Shown here piece by piece: positions 8,960 to 17,521 of a DNA stretch of 64,000 nt (position 1 is its first letter; each line of letters begins with the position of its first letter). The stretch lies in NCBI RefSeq assembly GCF_002287375.1, contig NZ_NPOA01000004.1, positions 1 to 64,000 of the forward strand, given 5' to 3'. The position numbers were made by a program, and so were the translations under genes. The stretch is from Virgibacillus profundi (GTDB lineage Bacteria > Bacillota > Bacilli > Bacillales > Amphibacillaceae). Below the pieces are notes generated by a model. The model made no database searches. It was not told where the DNA came from and saw only the letters and a list, made by a program, of their open reading frames with translations.

Positions 8960-9778
8960 ATGGTGGATTGGCTTAAACGTGTACTGGGCACAGGCTGGGA
9001 AGTAATGCCTGCCGGTGGACTGACAGGTGATGCTTATATTGCAACAAAGAATAATGAACGCCTATTTCTAAAAAGGAATTCTTCGCCATTTCTGGCTGTA
9101 TTGTCAGCAGTAGGTATTGTTCCTAAGCTTATCTGGACAAAACGGATGGAAAATGGTGATGTAATAACTGCACAGGAATGGTTGGATGCCAGAGAACTCA
9201 AACCTCTGGAAATGCAGCATCATCAAGTAGCGGAATTATTACGTAAGATTCACCATTCCTCCGAATTGCTGCATATGCTGATGCGAATGGGAAAGAAGCC
9301 CGTAACCTCAGACGAAAGCTTTATTAATATGAGTGAGCGTCTGGACTCAACGGATTTGATAACAAAGTATGATGATGTTCGTATCGCAATGAGATACCTG
9401 GAACAATTATTACCAATAACCGGAGAACAAAAGCTGGTTGTCTGTCATGGTGATTTAAACCATAATAATTTATTACTGACAAATAAAGGTTCTCTGTATT
9501 TAGTTGATTGGGAAAATGCAATTATAGCAGATCCAGTAACAGATTATGGCATGGTTTTGAAATGGTATATTCCAAAAGAAAATTGGAATGACTGGCTGAG
9601 AAATTATGGGATTGCTAAGGATGAACATTTAATTAAAAGAATGTATTGGTATTTATTACTCGACGGACTTAACTATTTAAGCTGGCATAGTGAAAGAAAT
9701 GAACCAATTAAAGTAATGGATCGACTAAAGGATTTAAATGAATTAAATGAGTATATTGGTACATCTATTCTAAATTAG
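8960..9778 (+). CDS. ytmP: Aminoglycoside-phosphotransferase-like kinase (YtmP)
   Basis: A 272-residue APH/choline-kinase fold protein. The catalytic loop is VVCHGDLNHNNLL near residue 160 (HGD-x4-N) and the metal-binding motif is LVDWENA near residue 180. In B. subtilis ytmP lies beside ytzH and trmB as here. Its substrate is unknown. The start at 8960 (MVDWLKR) has GAGG at ideal spacing; the longer frame from 8927 adds residues without a site. Confidence 0.82.
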   Translation: MVDWLKRVLGTGWEVMPAGGLTGDAYIATKNNERLFLKRNSSPFLAVLSAVGIVPKLIWTKRMENGDVITAQEWLDARELKPLEMQHHQVAELLRKIHHSSELLHMLMRMGKKPVTSDESFINMSERLDSTDLITKYDDVRIAMRYLEQLLPITGEQKLVVCHGDLNHNNLLLTNKGSLYLVDWENAIIADPVTDYGMVLKWYIPKENWNDWLRNYGIAKDEHLIKRMYWYLLLDGLNYLSWHSERNEPIKVMDRLKDLNELNEYIGTSILN

Positions 9779-10052
9779 TTTGTTGTATTGCACTTATCCA
9801 GTTTTCGATATTCTGTTTATTTGTAGTAATATGCTCAGGTACATTTTGTGCATTTTCACCCTGGCGTCCATAATTATAAATTTCTGGAAGCAGCTGCAGT
9901 AATTGTTCGTCGGTTATCCTGTTGTTTGCTAGCATAGAACTTACTAATCGCTTAATTTGCTGGTATTCGGATATATTTCCAATACTATCCAAATTTTGTT
10001 CATCCAAAAGATCATGTAATAATGTCAATTGGTTATTTACTGTTAAGGACAT
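9765..10052 (-). CDS. ytzH: YtzH-like family protein
   Basis: A 95-residue soluble, mostly helical protein matching the size and position of B. subtilis YtzH, encoded between ytmP and trmB. AGAGGTGAT precedes the start. Its 3' end overlaps the 3' end of ytmP by 14 bp in convergent orientation, and it is divergent from trmB. No catalytic motif is visible and the function is unknown. Confidence 0.78.
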   Translation of the reverse strand: MSLTVNNQLTLLHDLLDEQNLDSIGNISEYQQIKRLVSSMLANNRITDEQLLQLLPEIYNYGRQGENAQNVPEHITTNKQNIENWISAIQQTNLE

Positions 10053-10133
10053 TGATAATCACCTCTTGTCATAGTTTTAGTTATTTTAATTTTTATATAC
10101 AATTTTAATTTGTTGTAAGGAAAGGTGTAAAAT

Positions 10134-10772
10134 ATGCGTCAACGAAATAAACCATGGGCTGATGATTTTCTGAAGGATAACCCACATATCATCATTCCAA
10201 ACCCGGTTGAAAATAAAGCAAAATGGCAGTCTGTATTTGGAAATAATAATCCAATTCATATAGAAATAGGTACAGGTAAAGGGCAGTTTCTTGTAGGTAT
10301 GGCTAAGCAATTCCCGGAAATTAATTTTATCGGAGTGGAGCTTGCCAAAAGTATTATCGTAACTGCAGGTCAAAAGGTAATCGATTCAAAATTGGATAAT
10401 ATATTATTATTAAATGAAGATGCTGAGAAGCTGCAGGAAATTTTTGCGGAAAATGAAATAGCTTCCATTTATTTAAATTTCTCAGACCCATGGCCGAAAA
10501 ACCGCCATGAGAAACGAAGATTAACTTATCATACTTTTTTAGAGCAATATAAAAAGATAATGACTGCATCAGGCGAAATAATTTTTAAGACAGATAATCG
10601 AGGGTTATTTGAATATTCGCTAGTTAGTTTTTCTAAATTTGGAATGATGCTGGAAGAAGTAAATTTGGATTTGCATGATCATCAGGATCCATTAAATGTA
10701 ATGACAGAATACGAAGAGAAGTTTTCTGAAAAAGGACAGTTAATCTATCGATGTCGGGCAAGGTTTTTATAA
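10134..10772 (+). CDS. trmB: tRNA (guanine-N7-)-methyltransferase TrmB
   Basis: A 212-residue Rossmann methyltransferase. The SAM-binding block IEIGTGKGQFLVGMAKQFP lies near residue 43 and the TrmB-specific NFSDPWPKNRHEKRRL lies near residue 117. TrmB makes m7G46 in the tRNA variable loop using S-adenosylmethionine. AAGGAAAGG lies upstream of the start. Confidence 0.95.
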   Translation: MRQRNKPWADDFLKDNPHIIIPNPVENKAKWQSVFGNNNPIHIEIGTGKGQFLVGMAKQFPEINFIGVELAKSIIVTAGQKVIDSKLDNILLLNEDAEKLQEIFAENEIASIYLNFSDPWPKNRHEKRRLTYHTFLEQYKKIMTASGEIIFKTDNRGLFEYSLVSFSKFGMMLEEVNLDLHDHQDPLNVMTEYEEKFSEKGQLIYRCRARFL

Positions 10773-10783
10773 TATGGAGAAAT

Positions 10784-10812
10784 AAGGACCTGTATAGGTT
10801 CTTTTTCTTTAG
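10784..10812 (+). terminator. Probable terminator after trmB
   Basis: A short stem (AAGGACC/GGTTCTT, one wobble) with loop TGTATA and a T-rich tail lies 12 bp past the trmB stop codon. Confidence 0.6.
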
Positions 10813-10976
10813 GCAGTTTTTTAAAAGAATAGGCCTGTGCTTACTTTTCGATCCATTGAAATAAATGTCGTTTTTGCTATAAAAGATGTAAAAGGTGATT
10901 TAACTAAAGATGGCAGCGTTTGCAGAAAATTATATAATTAGCTACACTTTGTGTAGAGAGAAAGGGGAAGATATAG

Positions 10977-11831
10977 ATGGAGAAACTGCAAATTGGAAGA
11001 GCAAATTTAACATGGCTAAGTGGGGGAGTAAACTTCCTTGATGGTGGTGCAATGTTTGGAGTTGTACCTAAAGCTCTGTGGGCAAAGAAATATCCACATA
11101 ATGACAGAAACCAGATTGAATTACGTACAGACCCGATCTTATTACAGATAGATGGGAAGAATTTTATAATTGATTCCGGCATGGGAAATGACAAATTGAC
11201 GGACAAGCAGTTACGGAACTTTGGTGTACTTGAGCAATCTTTGGTTGAAGAATCGCTTCAAAAAGCCGGCTTAACAGTAGAGGATATTGATAGTGTTATC
11301 ATGACACATTTACATTTTGATCATGCATGTGGATTAACGAAGAAGGTTGGGGACAGCTATGCATCGATTTTTAAAAATGCGACAATCTATGCCTCAGCAG
11401 TTGAATGGAATGAAATGAGAAATCCTAATATTCGTTCGAAAAATACATATTGGGAAATGAACTGGAAGCCAATTGTGAACCAGGTAGAAACGTTCGAAAA
11501 AGAAATTGAAATAGTCCCCGGATTAAAATTGATTCATACGAGTGGACATAGTGATGGGCATTGCATTTTGACTTTTGAGGATGGTGAAGATTGTTTCATT
11601 CATATGGCTGATATCATGCCGACACATGCACATCAAAATAAACTATGGGCACTTGCATATGATGATTATCCAGTAACCTCTGTTCATGAAAAGGAAAAAT
11701 GGATGGATTTCGGATATAAACGAAAAGCATGGTATACCTTTTATCATGATGCCTACTATCGTGCGGTTAAATTTGATGCATCTGGAGAGAAGATTGATGA
11801 AATTGAACGATTGCGTTATGAATATAAATAA
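10977..11831 (+). CDS. ytnP: Metallo-beta-lactamase fold hydrolase, YtnP (quorum-quenching lactonase family)
   Basis: A 284-residue MBL-fold protein with the zinc-binding motif THLHFDHACG near residue 105 and further histidines in TSGHSDGHC near residue 185. YtnP of B. subtilis belongs to the N-acyl homoserine lactone lactonase family and has been linked to degrading a Streptomyces signalling molecule. GAAAGGGGAAG precedes the start. It follows trmB, as in B. subtilis. The natural substrate here cannot be read from sequence. Confidence 0.85.
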   Translation: MEKLQIGRANLTWLSGGVNFLDGGAMFGVVPKALWAKKYPHNDRNQIELRTDPILLQIDGKNFIIDSGMGNDKLTDKQLRNFGVLEQSLVEESLQKAGLTVEDIDSVIMTHLHFDHACGLTKKVGDSYASIFKNATIYASAVEWNEMRNPNIRSKNTYWEMNWKPIVNQVETFEKEIEIVPGLKLIHTSGHSDGHCILTFEDGEDCFIHMADIMPTHAHQNKLWALAYDDYPVTSVHEKEKWMDFGYKRKAWYTFYHDAYYRAVKFDASGEKIDEIERLRYEYK

Positions 11832-11898
11832 CCTGGGATCTGGTGAACATCAGCCCAAGCGCCGGAACATCATCCGACCAACTAAATGAATATATCAC

Positions 11899-11931
11899 AA
11901 AAAAAGAAATCGGCTCTTTCGCCGATTTCTC
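11899..11931 (-). terminator. Terminator of ytzB, bidirectional shape
   Basis: Read on the minus strand, the stem GAAATCGGC/GCCGATTTC with loop GAAAGA ends in TTTTTTTG, just past the ytzB stop. It may also stop transcription from ytnP. Confidence 0.85.
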
Positions 11932-11936
11932 CTAAA

Positions 11937-12251
11937 TTATGCGGTTTGAACAGATCCGATTACTGCACCTGTTTCCACATCTACATAAAATTCGTATTGT
12001 TTATTTTCACCATCGATACTTCGTGTAACTCCACCACGATAGGCATTGTACAATAGGCCGTTTTTTTCAACTTCTTCCGGCTTCATATAAATCCAAGAAC
12101 CACTGATTGGGCCATTTTTCCTAAACGTTTCTTTTGCTTGTTTCAATGCTTTTTCCGGTGTGATTTTTTGAAAGTTATCCACCTGCTGTTTAGCTAAATA
12201 GCCTACTGCTACACCTAGACCTGCTGCAAGAACTGTTTTTCTTACACTCAT
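11937..12251 (-). CDS. ytzB: PepSY-domain protein YtzB
   Basis: A 104-residue protein with an N-terminal hydrophobic segment (residues 5-20) and a single PepSY-like domain ending in EFYVDVETGAVIGSV. PepSY domains are thought to restrain peptidases in the cell envelope. Size and place match B. subtilis YtzB. It is divergent from the aminopeptidase gene at 12432, which fits that idea without proving it. AGAGGTGAA precedes the start. Confidence 0.82.
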   Translation of the reverse strand: MSVRKTVLAAGLGVAVGYLAKQQVDNFQKITPEKALKQAKETFRKNGPISGSWIYMKPEEVEKNGLLYNAYRGGVTRSIDGENKQYEFYVDVETGAVIGSVQTA

Positions 12252-12431
12252 TTTCCCTTCACCTCTTGCTAAAATTTTAATTTATCCAGTAACCTTATCT
12301 TCAATAAATAGTATACCTTAAATACAAAAAAATAGAAAATCATACAAAAAATGACCGAATGGTGGAAACTAACTGACACTTTCCGTTATACTAAATATAT
12401 TACATAGTAATTGAGTTGGAGGGAATTACAG

Positions 12432-13499
12432 ATGAACCAGGATACAATGGATCTTTTTAAAAACCTAACTGAGCTACAAGGTGCGCCAGGAAATGAACAT
12501 CTTGTACGTTCTTTTATGAAACAGGAATTGGAAAAGTATTCAGATGAAGTTATTCAGGATAATCTTGGTGGTGTTTTTGGTGTGAAAAAGGGAAACGGGC
12601 CAAAGGTTATGGTGGCAGGACATATGGATGAGGTTGGCTTCATGGTAACACAGATAACTAAAAATGGGATGATTCGTTTCCAAACATTAGGTGGCTGGTG
12701 GAGCCAGGTATTACTTGCACAACGAGTACAAATAATGACGGGTGACGGCCCGGTTACAGGAGTGATCGGTTCCATTCCACCACATAATTTAACAGAGGCA
12801 CAACGTAAGAAACCAATGGAAATAAAAAATATGTTAATTGACATTGGAGCAGATGATAAAGAGGATGTAGAAAAAATCGGTGTTAAACCAGGACAACAGA
12901 TTGTTCCGATATCCCCTTTTACTCCAATGGCAAACAATAAAAAAATCCTGGCAAAAGCTTGGGATAACCGCTATGGATGTGGACTTTCCGTAGAATTATT
13001 AAAAGAATTGCAAAATGAAACATTATCTAATCAACTGTATTCAGGCGCTACAGTTCAGGAAGAAGTAGGTTTGCGCGGCGCTCAGGTTGCTGCACATATG
13101 ATTAAACCGGATATTTTCTATGCACTGGACGCATCTCCTGCAAATGATGCTTCAGGGGATAAAGAAGCATTCGGTCAACTAGGAAAAGGTGCATTGCTTC
13201 GTATTTTTGACCGGTCCATGATTACACACCGTGGCATGAGAGAATTTATTCTGGACACAGCAGAATCGAATAATATTCCTTATCAATACTTTATTTCCCA
13301 AGGTGGAACAGACGCCGGTCGTGTGCACCTGTCAAATGATGGTGTACCATCTGCTGTAATTGGTATCTGTTCGCGCTATATTCATACATCAGCATCGATC
13401 ATTCATGTTGATGACTATGCAGCGGCTAAGGAGCTAATTGTAAAGCTTGTGAAAGAAACGGATCAAAATACTGTGGAACAAATTCGTACATCAAGTTAA
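12432..13499 (+). CDS. ytoP: M42 family metallo-aminopeptidase (YtoP)
   Basis: A 355-residue M42 (glutamyl/deblocking) aminopeptidase. Expected dinuclear metal ligands are visible in order: AGHMDEVGF near residue 65, [10 protein letters not shown] near 180, the catalytic glutamates in QEEVGLRG near 213, ALDASPAND near 236, and a C-terminal [17 protein letters not shown] precedes ATG 12432; an upstream TTG at 12411 overlaps that site and is rejected. It is followed by a strong terminator. Confidence 0.92.
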   Translation: MNQDTMDLFKNLTELQGAPGNEHLVRSFMKQELEKYSDEVIQDNLGGVFGVKKGNGPKVMVAGHMDEVGFMVTQITKNGMIRFQTLGGWWSQVLLAQRVQIMTGDGPVTGVIGSIPPHNLTEAQRKKPMEIKNMLIDIGADDKEDVEKIGVKPGQQIVPISPFTPMANNKKILAKAWDNRYGCGLSVELLKELQNETLSNQLYSGATVQEEVGLRGAQVAAHMIKPDIFYALDASPANDASGDKEAFGQLGKGALLRIFDRSMITHRGMREFILDTAESNNIPYQYFISQGGTDAGRVHLSNDGVPSAVIGICSRYIHTSASIIHVDDYAAAKELIVKLVKETDQNTVEQIRTSS

Positions 13500-13507
13500 T
13501 TTAAATA

Positions 13508-13542
13508 AATTGCTGCTATCAAAATGGATAGCAGCAATTTTT
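13508..13542 (+). terminator. Terminator of ytoP
   Basis: The stem TTGCTGCTATC/GATAGCAGCAA with a five-base loop runs into TTTTT. The longest open frame of the next gene begins inside this hairpin, which argues for a later start of that gene. Confidence 0.9.
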
Positions 13543-13562
13543 CAGTAAAGGATGAACTAGCA

Positions 13563-14069
13563 GTGGAGATTATAATCGGTTCAAAGAATCCAACAAAAAT
13601 AAAAGCGGTCCAGGAAATTTTTCCGAATTATACGGTTCATTCATTAAATGTACCTTCTGATGTAGCTGCACAGCCATTTTCAGATGAAGAAATACGGCAG
13701 GGAGCGATAAACCGGGCAGTTCATAGTATGGAATCCAGTCCGAATGTGATAGGTATCGGCCTTGAGGGTGGAGTAATGTATGTGGAGAACCAGTTATTTT
13801 TATGTAATTGGGGTGCGCTTGCAACTCGGGATGGGGAAATTTTCACCTCAAGTGGTGCCAGAGTAGTTTTACCCGAAGAAATTGATTTCGATCTGAAAAC
13901 AGGTATGGAATTGGGTGACGTGATGGATGTATATGCAAAGAAACAGGAAGTAAGAAAAAAGGAAGGTGCAATTGGCATTTTTACAAATGAACTTGTTTCA
14001 CGGCAGGAAATGTTTGCTCATGTTGTTAAATTGTTAAAGGGACAGTGGGAATACTGGTCAGAACGCTGA
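13563..14069 (+). CDS. DUF84/YjjX-family inosine/xanthosine triphosphatase-like protein
   Basis: A 168-residue protein beginning with the nucleotide-binding motif IIIGSKNPTKIKAV, typical of YjjX/DUF84 house-cleaning NTPases that hydrolyse ITP and XTP. An acidic/glycine block VIGIGLEGGV follows near residue 63. I place the start at GTG 13563, with AAAGGATG ten bases upstream, because the earlier ATG at 13524 lies inside the ytoP terminator. No terminator of its own is visible before the 21-bp repeat array that follows. The enzymatic role is inferred from family. Confidence 0.82.
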   Translation: MEIIIGSKNPTKIKAVQEIFPNYTVHSLNVPSDVAAQPFSDEEIRQGAINRAVHSMESSPNVIGIGLEGGVMYVENQLFLCNWGALATRDGEIFTSSGARVVLPEEIDFDLKTGMELGDVMDVYAKKQEVRKKEGAIGIFTNELVSRQEMFAHVVKLLKGQWEYWSER

Positions 14070-14111
14070 GGCGTATCAGAGTTGGAGGGTTTATGGCTGG
14101 AGATTGCTTGG

Positions 14112-14280
14112 AATTTGAGAGGTTTTGTGTGAAAGTTGAGAGAAAACATATGGAAGTTGAGAGAGCTCAGACCAAAGTTGAGAGATAAACAGATATCATG
14201 CAGGTGTCTCTCAACTTCATGTGCACGTCTCTCAACTTTAAGCACACTTCTCTCAACAAAGCCAAGCTATCTCTCAACTT
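14112..14280. repeat. 21-bp phased inverted array of AAGTTGAGAGA motif (array A)
   Basis: Four forward copies of an 11-bp motif (consensus AAGTTGAGAGA; the first copy is degenerate) begin at 14112, 14133, 14154 and 14175. Four reverse-complement copies begin at 14207, 14228, 14249 and 14270. Every step within a half is exactly 21 bp, and the 10-bp spacers are not conserved. The array fills the gap between two converging genes (the DUF84 gene and ytoQ). In RNA or cruciform DNA the halves could pair as a ladder of 11-bp stems with 10-base internal loops. A second array of the same kind is at 30472-30702. Confidence 0.9.
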
Positions 14281-14337
14281 TACCGAACCGCACCTCACAC
14301 CTGAGCACCCCCACAACCCCACTAAAACTTGCACACT

Positions 14338-14368
14338 AAAAAAGCAGCGACAACACATCGCTGCTTTC
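14338..14368 (-). terminator. Terminator of ytoQ
   Basis: Read on minus, the stem AAAGCAGCGA/TCGCTGCTTT is followed by a T tract, just beyond the ytoQ stop codon. Confidence 0.88.
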
Positions 14369-14378
14369 ACTTTCAAAA

Positions 14379-14819
14379 TCATTCAAAAATATAACCCAAT
14401 ACTTCCAATGCCTGATCAACTGTTTCCACAGTGACATTTGCTTTATTTGAAAGCTCTTTTAATGGGTGAATTAAAACTTTAGGTCGAATGATAATTGTTG
14501 GTTTATTCATTGTTATCGCGGCACTTGCATCCATCGCTGTATTCCATTGTTTATATTGCTCACCAAATAAAGCGATGACTACATCCGATTTTTGCATTAA
14601 AACCTGAGTCCGAAAATTATTTACACTTGAGGCAGCATCATCTTTATATACGCTTCCTGGCTGCTTTCCTAAAATATCTTCACCAATATCATCAGATCTC
14701 CCGTGGTTCGTTTGTGGTGCAACGAAAGTTAATGGCAGGTTTTTTTCTTTTGCTTTTTGTTGTACCTGCTCACGCCAATCATCATGAATCTGTCCTGCTA
14801 AATATACAGTTAGCTCCAA
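14379..14819 (-). CDS. ytoQ: YtoQ family protein
   Basis: A 146-residue protein with the family start MELTVYLAGQIHDDWR, matching YtoQ of B. subtilis in length and neighbourhood. The fold resembles nucleoside 2-deoxyribosyltransferase-like proteins (YLAGQI near the start, a DVVIALFG strand near residue 80), but no activity is established. GGAGGGG precedes the start. Monocistronic, with its own terminator. Confidence 0.82.
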   Translation of the reverse strand: MELTVYLAGQIHDDWREQVQQKAKEKNLPLTFVAPQTNHGRSDDIGEDILGKQPGSVYKDDAASSVNNFRTQVLMQKSDVVIALFGEQYKQWNTAMDASAAITMNKPTIIIRPKVLIHPLKELSNKANVTVETVDQALEVLGYIFE

Positions 14820-14993
14820 TTATACCCCTCCAATATTTTTCCATTGATTTAATACTATCCAATTATTTAATTATTCGCAAATAAATTGCTGTATGGAGGT
14901 TGTTATATATTTTTAAAAATCTTTTATTGAAAATTTATGATTTCATAGTATTATATTAAATAGGTTAAAAGCACTAATGCAGGAGGAAGAAAA

Positions 14994-15524
14994 TTGAAGA
15001 AACCAATACAAATTGTCATAGCGGTATTCTTTTTACTATTTGTGACACTCAGTGGCTGCAGTATGAAATCGGAAGAGGAAACAATAACAGACACGAAGGA
15101 TATTGCGGAAAATACGTTTATGGATGATACACCGATAGAATCTAATTATGAGTTTAAAGGGAATTCTTTCTATCTCCCAAGCGGGTTGGAAGAAAAAAGT
15201 GGAGATGAAAATAACCTTGTTTTAGAAGATGGAGACCAGACCTATATAGTTTTTAATAATAACAATGAGGAGCCTTTAAGTCAGTTACATTATAATGCTG
15301 CACAGGATAAAAATGCATTATTACTTGAATCCTTCAGTGATGAGAATAAATTTGGCTATATTCGACTGCAGCCTGATGAAGGTGAAGGTTATGAATTACA
15401 GATTGGTATTGGCGGTGTAAAAATAACTACCTATACAACAAAAGGAAAGATGGAAGAAGATACCGAGGAATTAATGAAAGTTGCTAAGTCTATTGCAATG
15501 GATGCTACAAAAGAATCCGAATAA
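14994..15524 (+). CDS. Hypothetical lipoprotein
   Basis: A 176-residue protein with a lipoprotein signal: positively charged start, hydrophobic stretch (residues 6-20) and lipobox LSGC, predicting lipidation of cysteine 22. The mature part is acidic. It starts at TTG 14994 with AGGAGGAAG at good spacing. I do not recognise a family. It sits between ytoQ and ytpP. Confidence 0.75.
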   Translation: MKKPIQIVIAVFFLLFVTLSGCSMKSEEETITDTKDIAENTFMDDTPIESNYEFKGNSFYLPSGLEEKSGDENNLVLEDGDQTYIVFNNNNEEPLSQLHYNAAQDKNALLLESFSDENKFGYIRLQPDEGEGYELQIGIGGVKITTYTTKGKMEEDTEELMKVAKSIAMDATKESE

Positions 15525-15639
15525 AGGAAGAAGCTGTCGGGATTATTGGACAGCTTCTTGCTCGTTACCTAGTTTATAATTCCTGATAGTTGAAAGCGAG
15601 CAAAAACAAAGCTATGATAAATTAGGGAGATGATTTGAA

Positions 15640-15957
15640 ATGAAAACACTGGAAACTATTGAACAATATAATGAAATGACAAATAAGGAAAATGTTATTA
15701 TGATGTTTACTGCCGGCTGGTGCCCGGATTGTCGCGTTATTGAACCTGTACTACCAGAAATTGAAGCAGAATTTCCTGAATATACATTTGTGGAAGTAAA
15801 CAGAGATGATTTTATAGAAATATGCCAGGAACAGGATGTGTATGGGATCCCCAGTTTCCTTGCATATAAAAATGGTAAAGAAGCAGGAAGATTTGTCAGT
15901 AAGGATCGTAAAACCAAAGAGGAAATTATAAAGTTCATCAAAGGATTACCTGCGTAA
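15640..15957 (+). CDS. ytpP: Thioredoxin family protein YtpP
   Basis: A 105-residue thioredoxin fold with the active-site motif WCPDC near residue 28 and the cis-proline block YGIPSF near residue 68. The CPDC motif differs from CGPC of thioredoxin 1, so redox potential and partners may differ. GGGAGATG precedes the start. It heads the ytpPQR gene run. Confidence 0.9.
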   Translation: MKTLETIEQYNEMTNKENVIMMFTAGWCPDCRVIEPVLPEIEAEFPEYTFVEVNRDDFIEICQEQDVYGIPSFLAYKNGKEAGRFVSKDRKTKEEIIKFIKGLPA

Positions 15958-15985
15958 TTCCTCCCTGAAGGAAGGAGAAGCAACC

Positions 15986-16792
15986 ATGAAAATGACCAGT
16001 TTAAAACTGAAAAAAATATTGGAAGAACGACTATCAAATGATAATTATAGAACGTCTTATAACAGGGACAAAGATACGTTTCGAATTGAATGGAAAGAAT
16101 CGAAGCAGGGAATGACAGTTACATTGCCTAACGTTATTTCTAAATATAATCAGCGTGGAGAAGAAGCGATTGATGAGTTGGTGGATCACATTACAGAAGC
16201 GCTTAAAATAATGAATGAGGAACATCATTTAATAGGGATGGAGAAATTTATTTATCCTGTTATCCGATCAACTTCTTTTCCGACTGAAACCAAATCCGGT
16301 ATGAAGCTTTTAACGAAAGAACATACTGCAGAGACTCGTATCTTTTATGCGTTGGATCTGGGAAAGTCTTATAAGCTTATTGATGAGGCCCTACTTGAAA
16401 AAGAAGGGTGGACCAAAGATAGAATAGATGAAATTGCATCCTTTAATGTTCGCTCATTGCCTGTTGACAGAAAAAGAGACCGGGTAGCAGATAATGACTT
16501 TTATTTTATAGCAACTCAAGACGGCTATGATGCCAGCCGAATTTTGAATGAAGCATTTCTTGAGGAAATGAAGGCAAATGCAAAAGGCGAACTTGCTGTT
16601 GCTGTACCACATCAGGATGTACTGATAATAGCTGACATTGAAAACAAAACAGGTTATGATATATTAGCACAAATGACGATGAAGTTTTTTGCGGAGGGAA
16701 GGATTCCAATTACATCACTATCTTTCATTTATGAGGACAGGAAATTGGAGCCGGTATTTATTCTTGCAAAAAATCGACCGAAAAAGCAATAG
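15986..16792 (+). CDS. ytpQ: DUF1444 family protein YtpQ
   Basis: A 268-residue soluble protein matching B. subtilis YtpQ (DUF1444) in size and position between ytpP and ytpR. AAGGAAGGAGAAG precedes the ATG. No catalytic motif is recognised and the function is unknown. The 28-bp gap after ytpP and 12-bp gap before ytpR suggest one operon. Confidence 0.82.
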   Translation: MKMTSLKLKKILEERLSNDNYRTSYNRDKDTFRIEWKESKQGMTVTLPNVISKYNQRGEEAIDELVDHITEALKIMNEEHHLIGMEKFIYPVIRSTSFPTETKSGMKLLTKEHTAETRIFYALDLGKSYKLIDEALLEKEGWTKDRIDEIASFNVRSLPVDRKRDRVADNDFYFIATQDGYDASRILNEAFLEEMKANAKGELAVAVPHQDVLIIADIENKTGYDILAQMTMKFFAEGRIPITSLSFIYEDRKLEPVFILAKNRPKKQ

Positions 16793-16804
16793 GAGGATAA
16801 GGAA

Positions 16805-17407
16805 ATGGACGTTTTTTATAACCCAAATGGAGTTGGTGATGTATTGATTATCCCATTGGAAGAGGGAAATCGATATGAAATCAAACATGAAAACTATGGT
16901 GATATTACAAAAATAACTTCACATGATGGAAAGGTATTGGGATATAATATTTTTCAGGCATCAAAACATTTTAACTTAAGAGAAACAGGACAAATAACGT
17001 TAACCGAAGAATTATTAAATCAAATAAAAAATTTCTTTAATGAAAAGGATTTAAATGATTCCCTTGATTTTGATTTAAGTCCTAAATTTGTAATTGGTTA
17101 TGTAACCAGTAAGGAACCTCATGAAAATGCTGATAAATTAAATGTCTGTAAGGTTGATGTTGGTGACGCAACACTGCAGATTGTATGTGGAGCACCAAAT
17201 GTTGATCGGGATCAAAAGGTAGTTGTAGCGAAAGTTGGTGCTACCATGCCTAGTGGATTGAAAATTAAACCGACAGAATTAAGAGGGGTACCATCGAATG
17301 GTATGATATGCTCTCAAAAGGAATTGGGGTTACCTGATGCACCGCACGAAAAAGGTATCTATATTCTGGATGATTCATATACCGTTGGTGAAGCTTTCCC
17401 ATTTTAA
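16805..17407 (+). CDS. ytpR: tRNA-binding (EMAP/B3-type OB fold) protein YtpR
   Basis: A 200-residue protein. The C-terminal half is a tRNA-binding OB fold like that of the PheRS beta subunit N-terminus: HENADKLNVCKVDVG near residue 110, IVCGAPNV near 128, LRGVPSNGMICS near 160. The N-terminal half is a DUF4479-like domain. Free-standing YtpR proteins are common in Firmicutes, but their role is unclear. AGGAGGATAAG precedes the start. A terminator follows. Confidence 0.87.
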   Translation: MDVFYNPNGVGDVLIIPLEEGNRYEIKHENYGDITKITSHDGKVLGYNIFQASKHFNLRETGQITLTEELLNQIKNFFNEKDLNDSLDFDLSPKFVIGYVTSKEPHENADKLNVCKVDVGDATLQIVCGAPNVDRDQKVVVAKVGATMPSGLKIKPTELRGVPSNGMICSQKELGLPDAPHEKGIYILDDSYTVGEAFPF

Positions 17408-17414
17408 CAAGCCT

Positions 17415-17452
17415 AACAACCTGAGTTTATACAAGGGTTGTTTTTTCTTTTT
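17415..17452 (+). terminator. Terminator of the ytpPQR run
   Basis: The stem AACAACC/GGTTGTT with a 14-base loop is followed by TTTTCTTTTT. Confidence 0.8.
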
Positions 17453-17521
17453 CTACTGTCTACCAATTCCTTTAAAAACTGATAGAATATAAGTAATGAA
17501 TAAAGAAATGAGTGAATTCAA

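Noticed and set aside
13524-13562. N-terminal extension of the DUF84 protein from ATG 13524
   Set aside because: That ATG lies inside the ytoP terminator hairpin; the GTG at 13563 directly precedes the conserved motif and has a ribosome site.
14136-14434. Short open frames across array A
   Set aside because: Same by-product of the 21-bp period; they also run into the ytoQ terminator and gene.
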